Positions 25,666 through 35,717 of a stretch of 64,000 nt of DNA are shown piece by piece. The notes beneath the pieces were generated by a model. It searched no databases and was not told the DNA's origin. It saw nothing but the letters and a program-made list of their open reading frames with translations. The DNA is taken from contig JAENYP010000005.1 in NCBI GenBank assembly GCA_016841725.1, forward strand, positions 59,493 through 123,492, in the 5' to 3' direction. Every line of letters begins with the position of its first letter. Within the stretch, counting starts at the first letter, position 1. Both the position numbers and the translations under genes were made by a program. The DNA is from Thermincola carboxydiphila (GTDB taxonomy: Bacteria > Bacillota > Thermincolia > Thermincolales > UBA2595).

Positions 25666-26982
25666 TTAACATTTTTTCTTCAATTCCCCAACCATACCTT
25701 CAACCAATACCTCCTGGAATACAACATATCCACGGTCAAGCATTTTGTCTCCCAACTGCCGGTCCCAGGGGATTTTGAGGGTTCCGACCCTGCTAACCTG
25801 TTCGGTGGTCAAGGGTATCCCTGCCGCCGCCTTCTCATATGTCCCGGCATCAAAAAACCACGGTGCAAAAGCATCCCTGTATCTGTGCCAAAGCGCCGCC
25901 CCTATCTCCAGGCCCTTCCAGTCAAAATCCCCGCTGTAAAATATCCTGGCCCCATTTGCCGCCAGTTCATCCAGGAGCCTCAGGGCCGCCACGCTTGGCT
26001 GGCCGCTGGGGCACACCATTGGCGGGCAGCCCGGTCCATCCCAGGCATCCAAAATTGCGCTTAATACAGTTGGGTTTTCCAGCACATAAACAGAATCAAA
26101 AGAAAACCAGCGGGTCTCCTGATCAAAAAACCTCAAGGGAAGGATTAGCGGGCTCCGACTGTGCCAAGCGCCTTCAAACAAGCCGGCCCTGGGTTCATCA
26201 GCCTCAGTCCTGAGCCCGGCGGTAATCACATTCGAAGACAGGTCATCTTCCTCCAATCCCGCACGGCTGAATACCTCACGCACCTTTTCGGCCGGCCGCC
26301 GTCCTGCCGCCCCACTCCAGGCACCGCCATCTGACTCATCTGACTCCCCCAGGACATACAGAATCCCGGGATACAGCAGCCGGCCCAGCCAAGTATTCCG
26401 GTCCATTCCGTGAGGCGTGCCTGTCAGGAGGGCCGCAAAAACCGTCCTGCGACGCCGCTCCCCTTTCAGGGCCGGCAGTTCATCAAGGGCCTGCAGACAG
26501 GTCCTGAGTACGCCTGCCGCCTCATCCCGGTTTTCCCGGTACAGTCCTAAGAAGGTCCGGCATCCGGCTCCGGTCCCATCTCTAATAGTCCTGAGCCACT
26601 CCCGTGTCCTGGCCCCCCGGCCATACCCTTCCATATCATCAAAAAAACGTTCCCACTCATCTTCCTGCTCCTGAGCCAGTTCCCGGTTGCTTCGCAGCTC
26701 TTCCCGGAAATATAGCGGGATCAGTTCCTCCAGGCCGATGGCAAACCTGCTCTCCCTGGTAATCCGGTCAACTTCCGCCACTTCAGCCGTCAAGGTCAAC
26801 TGGCCGTTCAGGCTGCGGCCAAAGAACCCCCCCAGGGTTTGCTGCTCCTCAGGGGTAAGGCTGCGCAGCTGCACCTTGCCGCCAATGCGGCCCAGGGACA
26901 TGTATTTTCTCCTGACTCCCCGCAGCAACCGCCGGAATCCCGGCTGGGAAAAATATTTGATCACATCATTCTGAGAAACCAT
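25666..26982 (-). CDS. jetD: Wadjet type II nuclease subunit JetD (DUF3323/DUF2399)
   Basis: 438 residues of the TIGR02679 family. The N-terminal part is DUF3323-like (GFRRLLRGVRRKYMSLGRIG). The C-terminal DUF2399 Toprim-like domain contains FYSGDFDWKGLEIGAALW, with the D-x-D expected of a metal-dependent nuclease. In Wadjet systems JetD cuts plasmid DNA that has been extruded by the SMC complex JetABC. ATG 26982 begins just after the stop of jetC. Confidence 0.9.
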   Translation of the reverse strand: MVSQNDVIKYFSQPGFRRLLRGVRRKYMSLGRIGGKVQLRSLTPEEQQTLGGFFGRSLNGQLTLTAEVAEVDRITRESRFAIGLEELIPLYFREELRSNRELAQEQEDEWERFFDDMEGYGRGARTREWLRTIRDGTGAGCRTFLGLYRENRDEAAGVLRTCLQALDELPALKGERRRRTVFAALLTGTPHGMDRNTWLGRLLYPGILYVLGESDESDGGAWSGAAGRRPAEKVREVFSRAGLEEDDLSSNVITAGLRTEADEPRAGLFEGAWHSRSPLILPLRFFDQETRWFSFDSVYVLENPTVLSAILDAWDGPGCPPMVCPSGQPSVAALRLLDELAANGARIFYSGDFDWKGLEIGAALWHRYRDAFAPWFFDAGTYEKAAAGIPLTTEQVSRVGTLKIPWDRQLGDKMLDRGYVVFQEVLVEGMVGELKKKC

Positions 26983-26985
26983 TGC

Positions 26986-29900
26986 TTACCCCCCCGGAGA
27001 TGTCTCTCCCCCTTCCGGCATTTCCGCTGCCGCAGCCACATCTGAAGCCACATCTGAAGCCACATCTGAAGCTGCGCCCGCAGTTACATCTGCATCGCCG
27101 GCCATTTCATCCACCAACATCCGTCGGTATCCGTTCCAGTGATACCTGATCAGGGTCACAAATTCGGCATCACCGGGGCGGTACAGTTCGTAAACCGACA
27201 GCTCAGGCACCGTATCATAACAGCCCCACAGAACCTGACTGGTCATCATATAGTCAAAATCAAGCTGTGTCAACAGCTCAAACATATCCCGCATGTTCTC
27301 TTCATCAACCCCGGCAAAAGCCTCATCAAGAGAAATAATCTTGGGTGAATCAGGCCGGGAGTCACTATACCGGGAAAATACAGCGGCAAAGAGCGGAATA
27401 TACATGGCCATAGCTTTTTCCCCGCCGCTTAACACATTAAACCTGGCATCTGTAAGTTCCCGCCTTGACTGGTCGCCCTTTTCATATTCCAGTGTAAAGC
27501 GGAACCACTGCCGGTAATCCAGGAGCTGGGTAATCCAGTGTCTCAAGGTCTCCTTATGTTCCTCCGACTCCCTTTTGGCCCAGGTAATCCGTGAGCGGAA
27601 GTGGTTCACCATCTGTTCAATCTGCTCATCCCTCAGCAGGTTGGCATCTGTCTTCAGGAGTTTTACCAGCTGGGCGGTATCCAATTCCTGTTCATTCCTT
27701 GCTGCCCGCGGCTCCCATTTAAGGAGCAGTTTCATCCCACTGGAGGTCACCCTCTGCTGCATCAGACTGTTCATCTGCCTGACCCACTCTTCAGCCCTGA
27801 ATATCTTCTGCCTGATAGCCCGGCCCACACTGTGGATAATGATTTGTTCATAAAGCTCCCGGTCTTTTTCGCTTAAAAGCATTCTCTGCTCCTCCAGAGC
27901 ATCCCGCAGTTCCTGCAGCAGGCGCCCCGGAGTAACCGGGTTTTGCCTGTCCCGGGCGAAAACTACCAGCATGCGGCCCGTATCGGGCTCGGTAACCAAT
28001 TCCGGTGTATACTCATGCAGGCTCTGCCTGATCTGGTAAAACTGTTCATACAGGCGGTTAGTGAAATTCTCTTTAGTCTTTTGCTCATATTTTGTCCGGC
28101 ACTGCTGCCAAACCCGCCTGGCAAGAGCATGGACGGCTGCTTCAGTATCCTCAAAGGGTTCGGCCTGCCAATCTGCCACCAGTTGCCTCTTCCATTCCCT
28201 GACCCAGGAATCCAGAGCTGCCTTAAACACATTCTCCTGTTCCTGCCACAACTGCCGGCCGGTTTCAGTTTCGTTCCGGCATATGCCAAGGTTGACCTTA
28301 CTACCATTTAAGCCCTCCCGAACTGTTTCAATTTCCTTTTCCAGCCGGTCGGCCTTTTCCTTTAATTCATCCATTTTTTGGTGGAGGTCATAAATGCCCA
28401 TTTCCTGAAGCAGCTCTGTATAAATGCTTATCTGGGCGCTGATGTCCCGGAACCGTTGCTGCTTCTCACTTAAGTATTCACTCTCTGCCGCCGCATTTTC
28501 AGCGGCCTCTTCCCAGCTGCCTGCCGCGTCGGCTGCAGACCTTTGCAGAGCCAGGGCATTTGTCCACCGGGCCTTGAGGTCACTGTAAAGCGACCGGTAA
28601 GAGCGCAGGGTATCCAGGGCATCAGATATCCCCTGTTCACTCCTGGGAACACTCCAGTCCTCCATAAAACTGTGAAAACGCCCCCGGGCAGCCGACCATT
28701 CTTCATTTACCCTGCGGAAGCGGTCATGCCTCCTGCCTTCCTCATCCCGGGCATTTTCAAAAGCCCTCTGCCTGGTTTCCACAATTGAATACGCCTGGTA
28801 GAGGCTTTCACCACCAGGAAAATTACTGAGGTCTTCCCTCATCTGCCGTTCCTGTTCATTAATCTCTTCAAGTTTTTCGTCACACCCGGCAGCAGCCTCC
28901 TGCTCCCCGCAGATCAATTCCTCCAGGCGGGCCATTTCGGCCAGTCGGGTCAGACGGCGGCTCTCCCTGCCGATGTACTCTGCCCTTGCCTTAACCGGCC
29001 CCCTGCCTTCCACAGGTCCCAGCCGGAACGCCCCTTTTTCCGGGGCCAACACCGCATTTGAGCCTTCTCCCGGCTCACCTATCAGGATTGTCCGCAATAC
29101 CTCGTCAATAATTTCCGCAGAAATAGAACCATCCTCCGGGGGAGTGGCAAAAAGGTAGTCGGCCAGAGTGTGTGCCAGGAGCTGTGGAGAAGGCTTTACC
29201 CAGACCTCTTCCTCATCTGCCCCGGCAATTTCAAGACCACCACTGCTAATCCATGCATCCAGGATCCCGGCCTGAGACAGGGCGGATTCAATGCCTGCCT
29301 TAACCTCTTCAGACAGCCCTTCGCGGAATTCACACACCGCATAGAGGGCCCCCCCCTTATCCCCGTCCCTGAGCCGCCTGGTCCGTGATCTCTCCCGGGC
29401 CTCGCTCCTTGGGGGTTCCGGTTCCTTTTTGTCTTTCCATTCCTGAAGCTGTCTCAGCAGTTCCTGTTTGCAATCAAGATGAGCCTGTCTCCGGTGTTCC
29501 AGCTCAGCACGCTCACGGCTTAACTCCCGGTAAACCCTTTCAAATACTTGCCTGGCCGGAGCGCTTACATTCTCATACGCAATTTCCGGATACCTGGCGA
29601 GCAGGTGGAGTATTTCCTGAAACGCCTCATCAGAAAGCGGCAGCTTATTAAGCCCTTTTCTCCAGGTGAAAGCCATGCCCTGGTGCGCTTCACGGGCATT
29701 ATCCCAATTCTGTTCAGCCTGGCGGAGGTCGGCCTCAGCCCTGTCCCTCTGTTCCCTGGCCTCGCTTAAATCCTTTTCCGCCTCCCGGACTCTGCGGTTC
29801 AGATCCCTCTCTTCCCTTGCCAATCCAAGGGCTTCCTGCAGCTTTTGTTCATGCTGCCCGGCATCAAGCTTCCACGAATCCCAGGAGACATCATCTGACT

Positions 29901-31173
29901 CAATTCCCCTCTGCCACTGGCGGTGATACATATCATGGAGATGGAAATCACAGTCCCGGGCAGCTGCTTCCATTTCAGTTACCAGTTCGTGTTGTTCCCC
30001 AAGGTTTTCCGACAGCTTACGGGAGAATTCCTCTTGGTCCCGGTCGGCCTTGTCCCGGCGTCTTTCCCATTCAGCCAGACGCCTTCCGGCAGCCTCAATT
30101 TCACTCCCGGTGTTTTTCTCATCATCCTTCAGCCGCTCCAGTTCGGCCTCTTTTTCTACAGCTTCACTCTGGGAAATTGTTTCATGCTCTGTTTTCGTGT
30201 CCCTGAGCTTCGCCTTTAAACCTTCCAAACGTTCTTCCCCGGTCGCAATATCACCGGACAGCCTATGCACATCCTCTTCCAGCCGGCGATAATTCTTCTC
30301 CCGTTCCTCACACAGGCGGCGTTCCTCCAAAAGCATCCGGGATTCATTAAACAACAGGTACTCATTATATGAATTGTAGTCCCTGTCAAGCCTCTCGGAC
30401 TCCTTGCAGTGGACAGACAATTCCTCCAGGCGGTCACTGATCTGGTCCATGTCTTCCAGGACCTCCGACAGAGGCCTCAGCTCATCCTCCTGCAGAGCCG
30501 GCAGGGCATCTGTCAGAATCTCATATATGGTGGAGGGTTTGAAGTCCTTGGACAATTTGGGGCTGCGCAGTTGAATCAGGAGGTCCAAAAGCTCCTGGTA
30601 GGCCTGGATATCTAAAAAACCAAACAGGTGCTTATTCATCAGTTTACGGTATTCACCCTGTTCGGTTACCAGTTCTCCGCCGGAACCGATAACTTCTGCC
30701 AATTGGCTTTTGGTCAGGGGTATTTTGGTCTCCTGGCCCTGGCTGTAATCTTTGTTATACAAAAAAAAGTCTTTGCCAATACGCCGGTTATCAGTGACCA
30801 CAAATCCCCAGAATCTTGTTCCCGGCACATTGCGCCTGGCCCGGAGCCCAATACCGGCGGTAAGATAGCGGTCCTGTTCCGGGTGATAAAATTCCAGGTA
30901 CAGGTATCCGGTCCTGTCAGTAATGCCGCTGTTTTCATCAAGCAGCAGGTAATACTCTATTTTCCGGTCCCTGGAACCAAAGGGGTCAAGCCGCCAGGGA
31001 CGTTTGTCCCCATCCAGGACCAGAGGCAGGAAACTCTGCATGGTGACGGATTTCCCGGAACCGTTGGTGCCGCGGAGAATCAACCTCCCCCCGGAAAGCT
31101 GAAATTCGGCTTCATCATGGTAATACCAGAAATTGATTAGTCCTGCCCTTTCCAACTGCCATCGTGTGTGCAA
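26986..31173 (-). CDS. jetC: Wadjet type II SMC-like ATPase JetC
   Basis: 1395 residues, TIGR02680/SbcC-like. Walker A LRGTNGSGKSVTMQSF lies near the N-terminus. Long coiled coils (about 225-560 and 660-960) surround a hinge. The C-terminal signature NVLSGGEKAMAMYIPL and Walker B/D-loop PKIISLDEAFAGVDEENM complete the ABC ATPase. A low-complexity tail with ASDV units comes from a 12-base tandem repeat (27035-27075). JetC is the loop-extruding motor of the anti-plasmid complex. TTG 31173 was chosen because GGAGGG lies seven bases upstream. Confidence 0.93.
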   Translation of the reverse strand: MHTRWQLERAGLINFWYYHDEAEFQLSGGRLILRGTNGSGKSVTMQSFLPLVLDGDKRPWRLDPFGSRDRKIEYYLLLDENSGITDRTGYLYLEFYHPEQDRYLTAGIGLRARRNVPGTRFWGFVVTDNRRIGKDFFLYNKDYSQGQETKIPLTKSQLAEVIGSGGELVTEQGEYRKLMNKHLFGFLDIQAYQELLDLLIQLRSPKLSKDFKPSTIYEILTDALPALQEDELRPLSEVLEDMDQISDRLEELSVHCKESERLDRDYNSYNEYLLFNESRMLLEERRLCEEREKNYRRLEEDVHRLSGDIATGEERLEGLKAKLRDTKTEHETISQSEAVEKEAELERLKDDEKNTGSEIEAAGRRLAEWERRRDKADRDQEEFSRKLSENLGEQHELVTEMEAAARDCDFHLHDMYHRQWQRGIESDDVSWDSWKLDAGQHEQKLQEALGLAREERDLNRRVREAEKDLSEAREQRDRAEADLRQAEQNWDNAREAHQGMAFTWRKGLNKLPLSDEAFQEILHLLARYPEIAYENVSAPARQVFERVYRELSRERAELEHRRQAHLDCKQELLRQLQEWKDKKEPEPPRSEARERSRTRRLRDGDKGGALYAVCEFREGLSEEVKAGIESALSQAGILDAWISSGGLEIAGADEEEVWVKPSPQLLAHTLADYLFATPPEDGSISAEIIDEVLRTILIGEPGEGSNAVLAPEKGAFRLGPVEGRGPVKARAEYIGRESRRLTRLAEMARLEELICGEQEAAAGCDEKLEEINEQERQMREDLSNFPGGESLYQAYSIVETRQRAFENARDEEGRRHDRFRRVNEEWSAARGRFHSFMEDWSVPRSEQGISDALDTLRSYRSLYSDLKARWTNALALQRSAADAAGSWEEAAENAAAESEYLSEKQQRFRDISAQISIYTELLQEMGIYDLHQKMDELKEKADRLEKEIETVREGLNGSKVNLGICRNETETGRQLWQEQENVFKAALDSWVREWKRQLVADWQAEPFEDTEAAVHALARRVWQQCRTKYEQKTKENFTNRLYEQFYQIRQSLHEYTPELVTEPDTGRMLVVFARDRQNPVTPGRLLQELRDALEEQRMLLSEKDRELYEQIIIHSVGRAIRQKIFRAEEWVRQMNSLMQQRVTSSGMKLLLKWEPRAARNEQELDTAQLVKLLKTDANLLRDEQIEQMVNHFRSRITWAKRESEEHKETLRHWITQLLDYRQWFRFTLEYEKGDQSRRELTDARFNVLSGGEKAMAMYIPLFAAVFSRYSDSRPDSPKIISLDEAFAGVDEENMRDMFELLTQLDFDYMMTSQVLWGCYDTVPELSVYELYRPGDAEFVTLIRYHWNGYRRMLVDEMAGDADVTAGAASDVASDVASDVAAAAEMPEGGETSPGG

Positions 31174-31222
31174 AGCTGTTCCCTCCAAAAAACATCTGAA
31201 TTTTTCACCATTTCATCTATTG

Positions 31223-32425
31223 TCATTTCCGGGAACCGAAGCTGTCATATACCCCGTTCCAGCGGGCGAGTCCGGGGTATATCCAGACAGATTGGCTGTC
31301 TTCCCCTTCCTCATGCCGGCCCTGCCGGCCGCCCAGGCCCCATTCCTCAAAATGGGCCACCAACTCCCGGGCCAGTTCCCGCGCAGTTGCCTGGCGATGC
31401 TGTTTGCTCCAGTATTCCCGGTGCTTTTCCCTAATCCTGAGGATAATTCCCTCCAGCCTTACCCAATCAATTTCTGCCCTCCCCTTTTCATCCAGATACA
31501 TGCCGTCCTGGCCTGCTGCCAGCATACGCCGCAATTCCCCTCCCAGGATAAGGGCCAGGTCGGAAATTCCCCTGCCGGTGGGAAAAAGGGCGCTTTCCCC
31601 TGTCAGGTCGGGATGAAAGAACACCAGCGCTTCACGGTATCTCTGCCCTTCCAGTCCCAGCATGTTCTCAAGCTGGTCAATAATCGACCTCCTCTGGGTA
31701 AGGACATAATACCTTTCATCTTCCGTCCATTCCCAGTCATAGACAATTGGTTCCTGCAGCAGTCTGCGGTATACCCTGTGTTTCCGCCGTTTCAGCTGTC
31801 CCTCGGGTGTATCTGCATATATGCCTTCTCCCAGGGAATTGATGTCATTATAGGAATTCAGGTCTCTGGGGAACCTCCGCAGGACGTATCTGGACCATGG
31901 GGAGCACTCATAAAGGACATTGTTTTGCACCCCTCCGCTTCTGGCCCATTCCAGTTCATCCCCGTCAACCACTGTCAGGACACCGATATCTTTAAGCAGT
32001 CTTAATGCCCTGGCCATAGAAAGGCGGTGGTCATAAAGGGTCCAATCCAGAAAAACATCCTGGCTGACCAGGTGTTCCCTGATTTCCTCCACCATTTCCG
32101 TCAATAGGAACTGGTCATTCTCCCCCATTCCCTCAAGGAACCACAGGCCATAAGCAAAAAGGGCATAATCCCGCGGCTGCAGGAAACTGCCAAAACCCAT
32201 CCAGGGCCTGGCCTTTCCCGGAACCTTCTCCAGTTTGGCAAACTGCCTGGTTACCAGCAGGGTAAAACCACAGTGTTCCTGGAACCAGTCCCTAAGTACA
32301 TCATAATGGCTTTTGACCAGTTGAAAGAGCTCCGGGTCATCCTCCTTGGCAACCCAGTTCCTGTTTAGCAGGGCCTGGACGCACTGCTGTTTTTCTTCTT
32401 TTAATCTTCTGTCATTACCGGCCAT
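31223..32425 (-). CDS. jetB: Wadjet type II subunit JetB (DUF2398)
   Basis: 400 residues of the TIGR02678/DUF2398 family, recognised from ALLNRNWVAKEDDPELF near the start, PRDYALFAYGLWFLE and the winged-helix-like region LDWTLYDHRLSMARALRLL. It is the kite-like subunit that joins JetA to JetC. ATG 32425 follows AAGGAG by eight bases. It sits between jetA and jetC. Confidence 0.9.
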   Translation of the reverse strand: MAGNDRRLKEEKQQCVQALLNRNWVAKEDDPELFQLVKSHYDVLRDWFQEHCGFTLLVTRQFAKLEKVPGKARPWMGFGSFLQPRDYALFAYGLWFLEGMGENDQFLLTEMVEEIREHLVSQDVFLDWTLYDHRLSMARALRLLKDIGVLTVVDGDELEWARSGGVQNNVLYECSPWSRYVLRRFPRDLNSYNDINSLGEGIYADTPEGQLKRRKHRVYRRLLQEPIVYDWEWTEDERYYVLTQRRSIIDQLENMLGLEGQRYREALVFFHPDLTGESALFPTGRGISDLALILGGELRRMLAAGQDGMYLDEKGRAEIDWVRLEGIILRIREKHREYWSKQHRQATARELARELVAHFEEWGLGGRQGRHEEGEDSQSVWIYPGLARWNGVYDSFGSRK

Positions 32426-32449
32426 TTATATTTCTCCTTAATCTTCTCC

Positions 32450-33955
32450 TTAATCTGCCGCCACGGCCATCAACTGTCCCGACGGGTCGCTGAATATCAG
32501 AGTGTAATCAGGCATATCCAGGCTGCCGTCTTCACATCTAAGCAGAGTCCGTCTCCCACCGGGCGGCGGGACCAGTCTGATCTGTACCCCTTCAGCCGTC
32601 CGGATGGTCCCTGACCTGCTGCCCATACATTGTCCGATCCAATACAACAGTTGATACCGTAAAGCAGGCGGCACATCCTGAAGGTCTGAAATCGTAAGTT
32701 CACCGGCCTGCACATAAGCCTTCAGCAGAGCTTCCTTTTCCCGCCTTCTTGTCAGGTAATCCTTTCGGGCCCTTTCCTCCCACTCCCGGCTGGACTCAAT
32801 TGCCTGTGTCCCCCCGTCCTTGCGCCTGCTGCGGCTTCGCGAGTGAAGTGAGCGTACATTGGGACCTGTATCCCACATGGAGATTTCAGCTGAATCTGTC
32901 CCTTTGTTGTCAATTCCCTGAAAATGCCGGGTTCTGTACAGCCCAAAGGTGTAAGCAGCCAGTTCATGGGCTTCATCCATTGCTGAGAGGCTGAAAAACC
33001 AACGGCCCAGGTAATCCAGTTCCCGTTTCCGACTGACCCCGGAACGCTGCTTTTCCTGTATCCTCAAAGCACAACGGACAATTTTGGCAATAGTATCCTT
33101 AGTGGCCTGTTCCAGAAACTGCAGGTCACTCACCGCCCTGGCATCACCCAGGAACCACCTGACCAGACTGTCCCATTCCTGTTCCAGGAGATGCCGTTCT
33201 TCATCGGGTGAGGAAATGTCATCCAATTGCGGCATCCCGGCCCTGTCATCCATGACGGCTGTAAAGAAGCTATCCCGCCTGGAGGGGGTAATCCGGAGCA
33301 GCATCCCCTCTACCTTCATTCCGTGTACCTGCAGTCCCCGGACAAAGTTCTGCAGGTATCTGGTGAGGGAGTTTTTATACACCAGGAAAGCTTCACTGAG
33401 CATAAGTTCCTCAGCCTTGGCGCTCTGCAGGCTGGCTATATAGTCCGCTGCTTCCTGGGTCAGCTGGGTAAAAACTTCATAAGTGGCTTTCCAGGTCTGG
33501 TGAGCCTCACCTTCCCCAAAACGGCCGGTTTCTTCTATAGTCTTAAGTCCCCTGGCTATTGCCTCCAGCAGGGTTGGCTCCAATGAGCCGCCATACCCGC
33601 GTATCTTCTCAAGTCCTTCCAGGAGACGTTCAATTTCAACCGAGTAAGGGGTCATCTGATACCGGAACTTTTTCCTGAGGTATTCCTCAACAGTACTGGC
33701 GCGGCCCCCGTCATGCCGCGGAATAAGGTTTTTCCATTCCATCAGCTGGTCCAGGTCCTTCTGGCACTGTTCCATGGTATAGTCACCCAGCGCCCCATAG
33801 CCAAACACCCCATCAAATACTTCTTCAGGCTTAAGCCAGTACCTGAGCCGCTGGTGCTGTTCATAGAAATACCGCATAACACAACGGTATCTGGCAACAT
33901 TTATGGCTGTAAGATAACTTGTTTCCACAACAGGTTTTAACAGGTTTTCTGTCAC
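32450..33955 (-). CDS. jetA: Wadjet type II subunit JetA (DUF2397)
   Basis: 501 residues of the TIGR02677/DUF2397 family; markers are YLTAINVARYRCVMRYFYEQ (near 15), RKKFRYQMTPYSVEIERLL and DYLGRWFFSLSAMDEAHELA. It acts as the kleisin that closes the JetC ring. GTG 33955 was chosen because GGAGG lies seven bases upstream; the longer frame to 34072 has no such site. First gene of jetABCD. Confidence 0.9.
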   Translation of the reverse strand: MTENLLKPVVETSYLTAINVARYRCVMRYFYEQHQRLRYWLKPEEVFDGVFGYGALGDYTMEQCQKDLDQLMEWKNLIPRHDGGRASTVEEYLRKKFRYQMTPYSVEIERLLEGLEKIRGYGGSLEPTLLEAIARGLKTIEETGRFGEGEAHQTWKATYEVFTQLTQEAADYIASLQSAKAEELMLSEAFLVYKNSLTRYLQNFVRGLQVHGMKVEGMLLRITPSRRDSFFTAVMDDRAGMPQLDDISSPDEERHLLEQEWDSLVRWFLGDARAVSDLQFLEQATKDTIAKIVRCALRIQEKQRSGVSRKRELDYLGRWFFSLSAMDEAHELAAYTFGLYRTRHFQGIDNKGTDSAEISMWDTGPNVRSLHSRSRSRRKDGGTQAIESSREWEERARKDYLTRRREKEALLKAYVQAGELTISDLQDVPPALRYQLLYWIGQCMGSRSGTIRTAEGVQIRLVPPPGGRRTLLRCEDGSLDMPDYTLIFSDPSGQLMAVAAD

Positions 33956-34096
33956 GAGTTTACCTCCGTTAAGAGCTGATTTCCCCTTCGTCAAAAGCTG
34001 TTTTTCCGACAAACTATAACTTCTATTTCCCCGTAGCTTTTCCTGCGTCTGATCTGGTTTATTACATACCATTTTAACCCAATAGATGCAAAATTT

Positions 34097-34130
34097 AAAC
34101 CGGAACCCCGCATTTGGAGTTCCGGCACAA
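34097..34130 (-). terminator. Terminator after cytochrome gene
   Basis: On the minus strand CCGGAACTCC and GGGGTTCCGG form a stem followed by TTTAAATTTT. It separates the cytochrome gene from jetA. Confidence 0.6.
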
Positions 34131-34144
34131 AATTGTCCTTATTA

Positions 34145-35197
34145 TCATTTAAACCAGTGACAGCTGTTGCAATAAACCTTGTTCACCGGGCCGCGGTCCT
34201 GTGGGTTTTTATTTTCATTGATGTCATGACAGCCAAAACAGTTTTCGATTCCCCTTGTTTTGGTTAATTCCGCATGAAGCTTCCCAAAGTCCTCATCTTT
34301 ATGTGTTGATGGCTTTTGCAGATGGCAGTTGAAACAGAAGGAGTTTGTCTTAATATAATCCCTTACGTTTATTTCCAGCAGGTCAACAGGTTTTGTCATT
34401 GAATATGAGTGACACAGATTACATGGTTTAAAGTCCTCCTGGGCCGTCCGGCCATGGTCTCTCTCAAACCCATTGGACTTATGACTGGCAGGCACAATCT
34501 GCCGGGAATGACATACCGAACACTTTTCGGTAACCTGCCTCTTCCCATGACAGTCAAGGCATACAGCCATACGGGGGGTGGTATATTTAAAGTCCATCTG
34601 CTCTTTTGCCAGAGCCTGATTCCATTCATCAGGATTTACCTTTTCGGTTACTCCCCGTTCCACAATCCTTCCATGGGCTAAACCGGCATGACAGGTAGCA
34701 CAATTAACCCCTGCTTTCCGGTGCTTCTCATGAGGGACCACCGTATCAGATGACGGGCTGTAGCTGCGGTTTTCCGAATGACAGCCAAGGCAGGCAGAAT
34801 CTGGCACTGCTACATCGCCCGGACCATCCCCGGCAGCCCTTTTTCCCCCTGAGTCCTTTTTATCTTCTGCACCCTTTTTCTTGTCTGCATCCCTGGCACC
34901 GGGATAAAATATATTACCGATAATTCTGCCCTGATAGCTTAAAAAGTTCTGCATCCCCGATTCCCGGTGACAGTCTTTGCACTGAAATTGTGCATGACTG
35001 GATTGCTGCCAGGTCAGGTATTCGGGTGTCATGGCATGGCAGCGGGCACAATAAGCAGCCTCATTGCTTCCGGCTGCCGGCACATAATACCATAACATCA
35101 TAAACAAAACAAACACCCCGGCTAAAATTACCGCGGCGATAGCATATTTACGCACTTTGCAGGGACCCGGACGTTTTACTTCCTTTAAGTGATCCAT
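34145..35197 (-). CDS. Membrane-anchored decahaem c-type cytochrome (NapC/NirT-like N-terminus)
   Basis: About 350 residues. One N-terminal membrane anchor (AIAAVILAGVFVLFMMLWYYV) is followed by ten C-x-x-C-H haem sites: CARCH, CKDCH, CLGCH, CATCH, CLDCH, CSVCH, CNLCH, CFNCH, CFGCH and CNSCH. The first two are spaced as in NapC/NrfH quinol-oxidising proteins. A Lys/Asp/Gly-rich insert separates sites 2 and 3. It probably carries electrons from the membrane pool to a terminal or extracellular acceptor. No other respiratory subunit is next to it. The start is ambiguous: ATG 35197 (GGGG nine bases before) was taken over GTG 35230. Confidence 0.88.
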   Translation of the reverse strand: MDHLKEVKRPGPCKVRKYAIAAVILAGVFVLFMMLWYYVPAAGSNEAAYCARCHAMTPEYLTWQQSSHAQFQCKDCHRESGMQNFLSYQGRIIGNIFYPGARDADKKKGAEDKKDSGGKRAAGDGPGDVAVPDSACLGCHSENRSYSPSSDTVVPHEKHRKAGVNCATCHAGLAHGRIVERGVTEKVNPDEWNQALAKEQMDFKYTTPRMAVCLDCHGKRQVTEKCSVCHSRQIVPASHKSNGFERDHGRTAQEDFKPCNLCHSYSMTKPVDLLEINVRDYIKTNSFCFNCHLQKPSTHKDEDFGKLHAELTKTRGIENCFGCHDINENKNPQDRGPVNKVYCNSCHWFK

Positions 35198-35300
35198 AGT
35201 GTTCAACCCCAGGTTTGTATTATCAGGCACAATCCCTGTTCATATTGTAACACTTAAATAACTTTCGCGTCATGTCCCAAAAGGTATGTACAAAAGTACT

Positions 35301-35699
35301 TTACTTACTGATCAGACCCATTTTCCTTATTTTTCGGAGCAGTTTTTGCTTATCTATGGGTTTACCCAGATATTCTTCACAGTTGTTCTTAAATGCCTTC
35401 ATAATATTGTTGGGATCCTTAAGCGACGTTGTCATAATTACTTTTACTGCATCCACAATTTTAAGATTCCTCTGAGCTTCAAGGCGCCTGATTTCGCTAA
35501 GAACTTCATGGCCATCCATTTCAGGCAGCAATATGTCCAGGCATATCAGGTCATAGGGACAGTTTTTCTCCCATGACCTTGTAAAGGCCTCAACAGCCTC
35601 CTTTCCGTTAACGGCAGCATCACATATCCCATAGGGACCGAGAATTGCCTGCAGGAGACGCCTGCTGATAAACTCGTCCTCAACGATTAAGGTTTTCAA
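35301..35699 (-). CDS. Stand-alone response regulator (CheY-like)
   Basis: About 132 residues, a single receiver domain. Acidic pocket IVEDEF, phospho-acceptor Asp in LICLDILLPEMDG, Thr in VIMTTSL and Lys in YLGKPIDK are all present. There is no output domain. TTG 35699 (GGGAGG ten bases before) was chosen. Directly upstream lies a broken small gene that probably encoded its partner. Confidence 0.88.
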   Translation of the reverse strand: MKTLIVEDEFISRRLLQAILGPYGICDAAVNGKEAVEAFTRSWEKNCPYDLICLDILLPEMDGHEVLSEIRRLEAQRNLKIVDAVKVIMTTSLKDPNNIMKAFKNNCEEYLGKPIDKQKLLRKIRKMGLISK

Positions 35700-35717
35700 T
35701 TTCCCATCTCCTCCCAA

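Noticed and set aside
31133-32005. 290-codon plus-strand frame
   Set aside because: It is antisense to jetB and jetC, with proline/glutamine-rich composition typical of reverse-complement shadows; no ribosome site.
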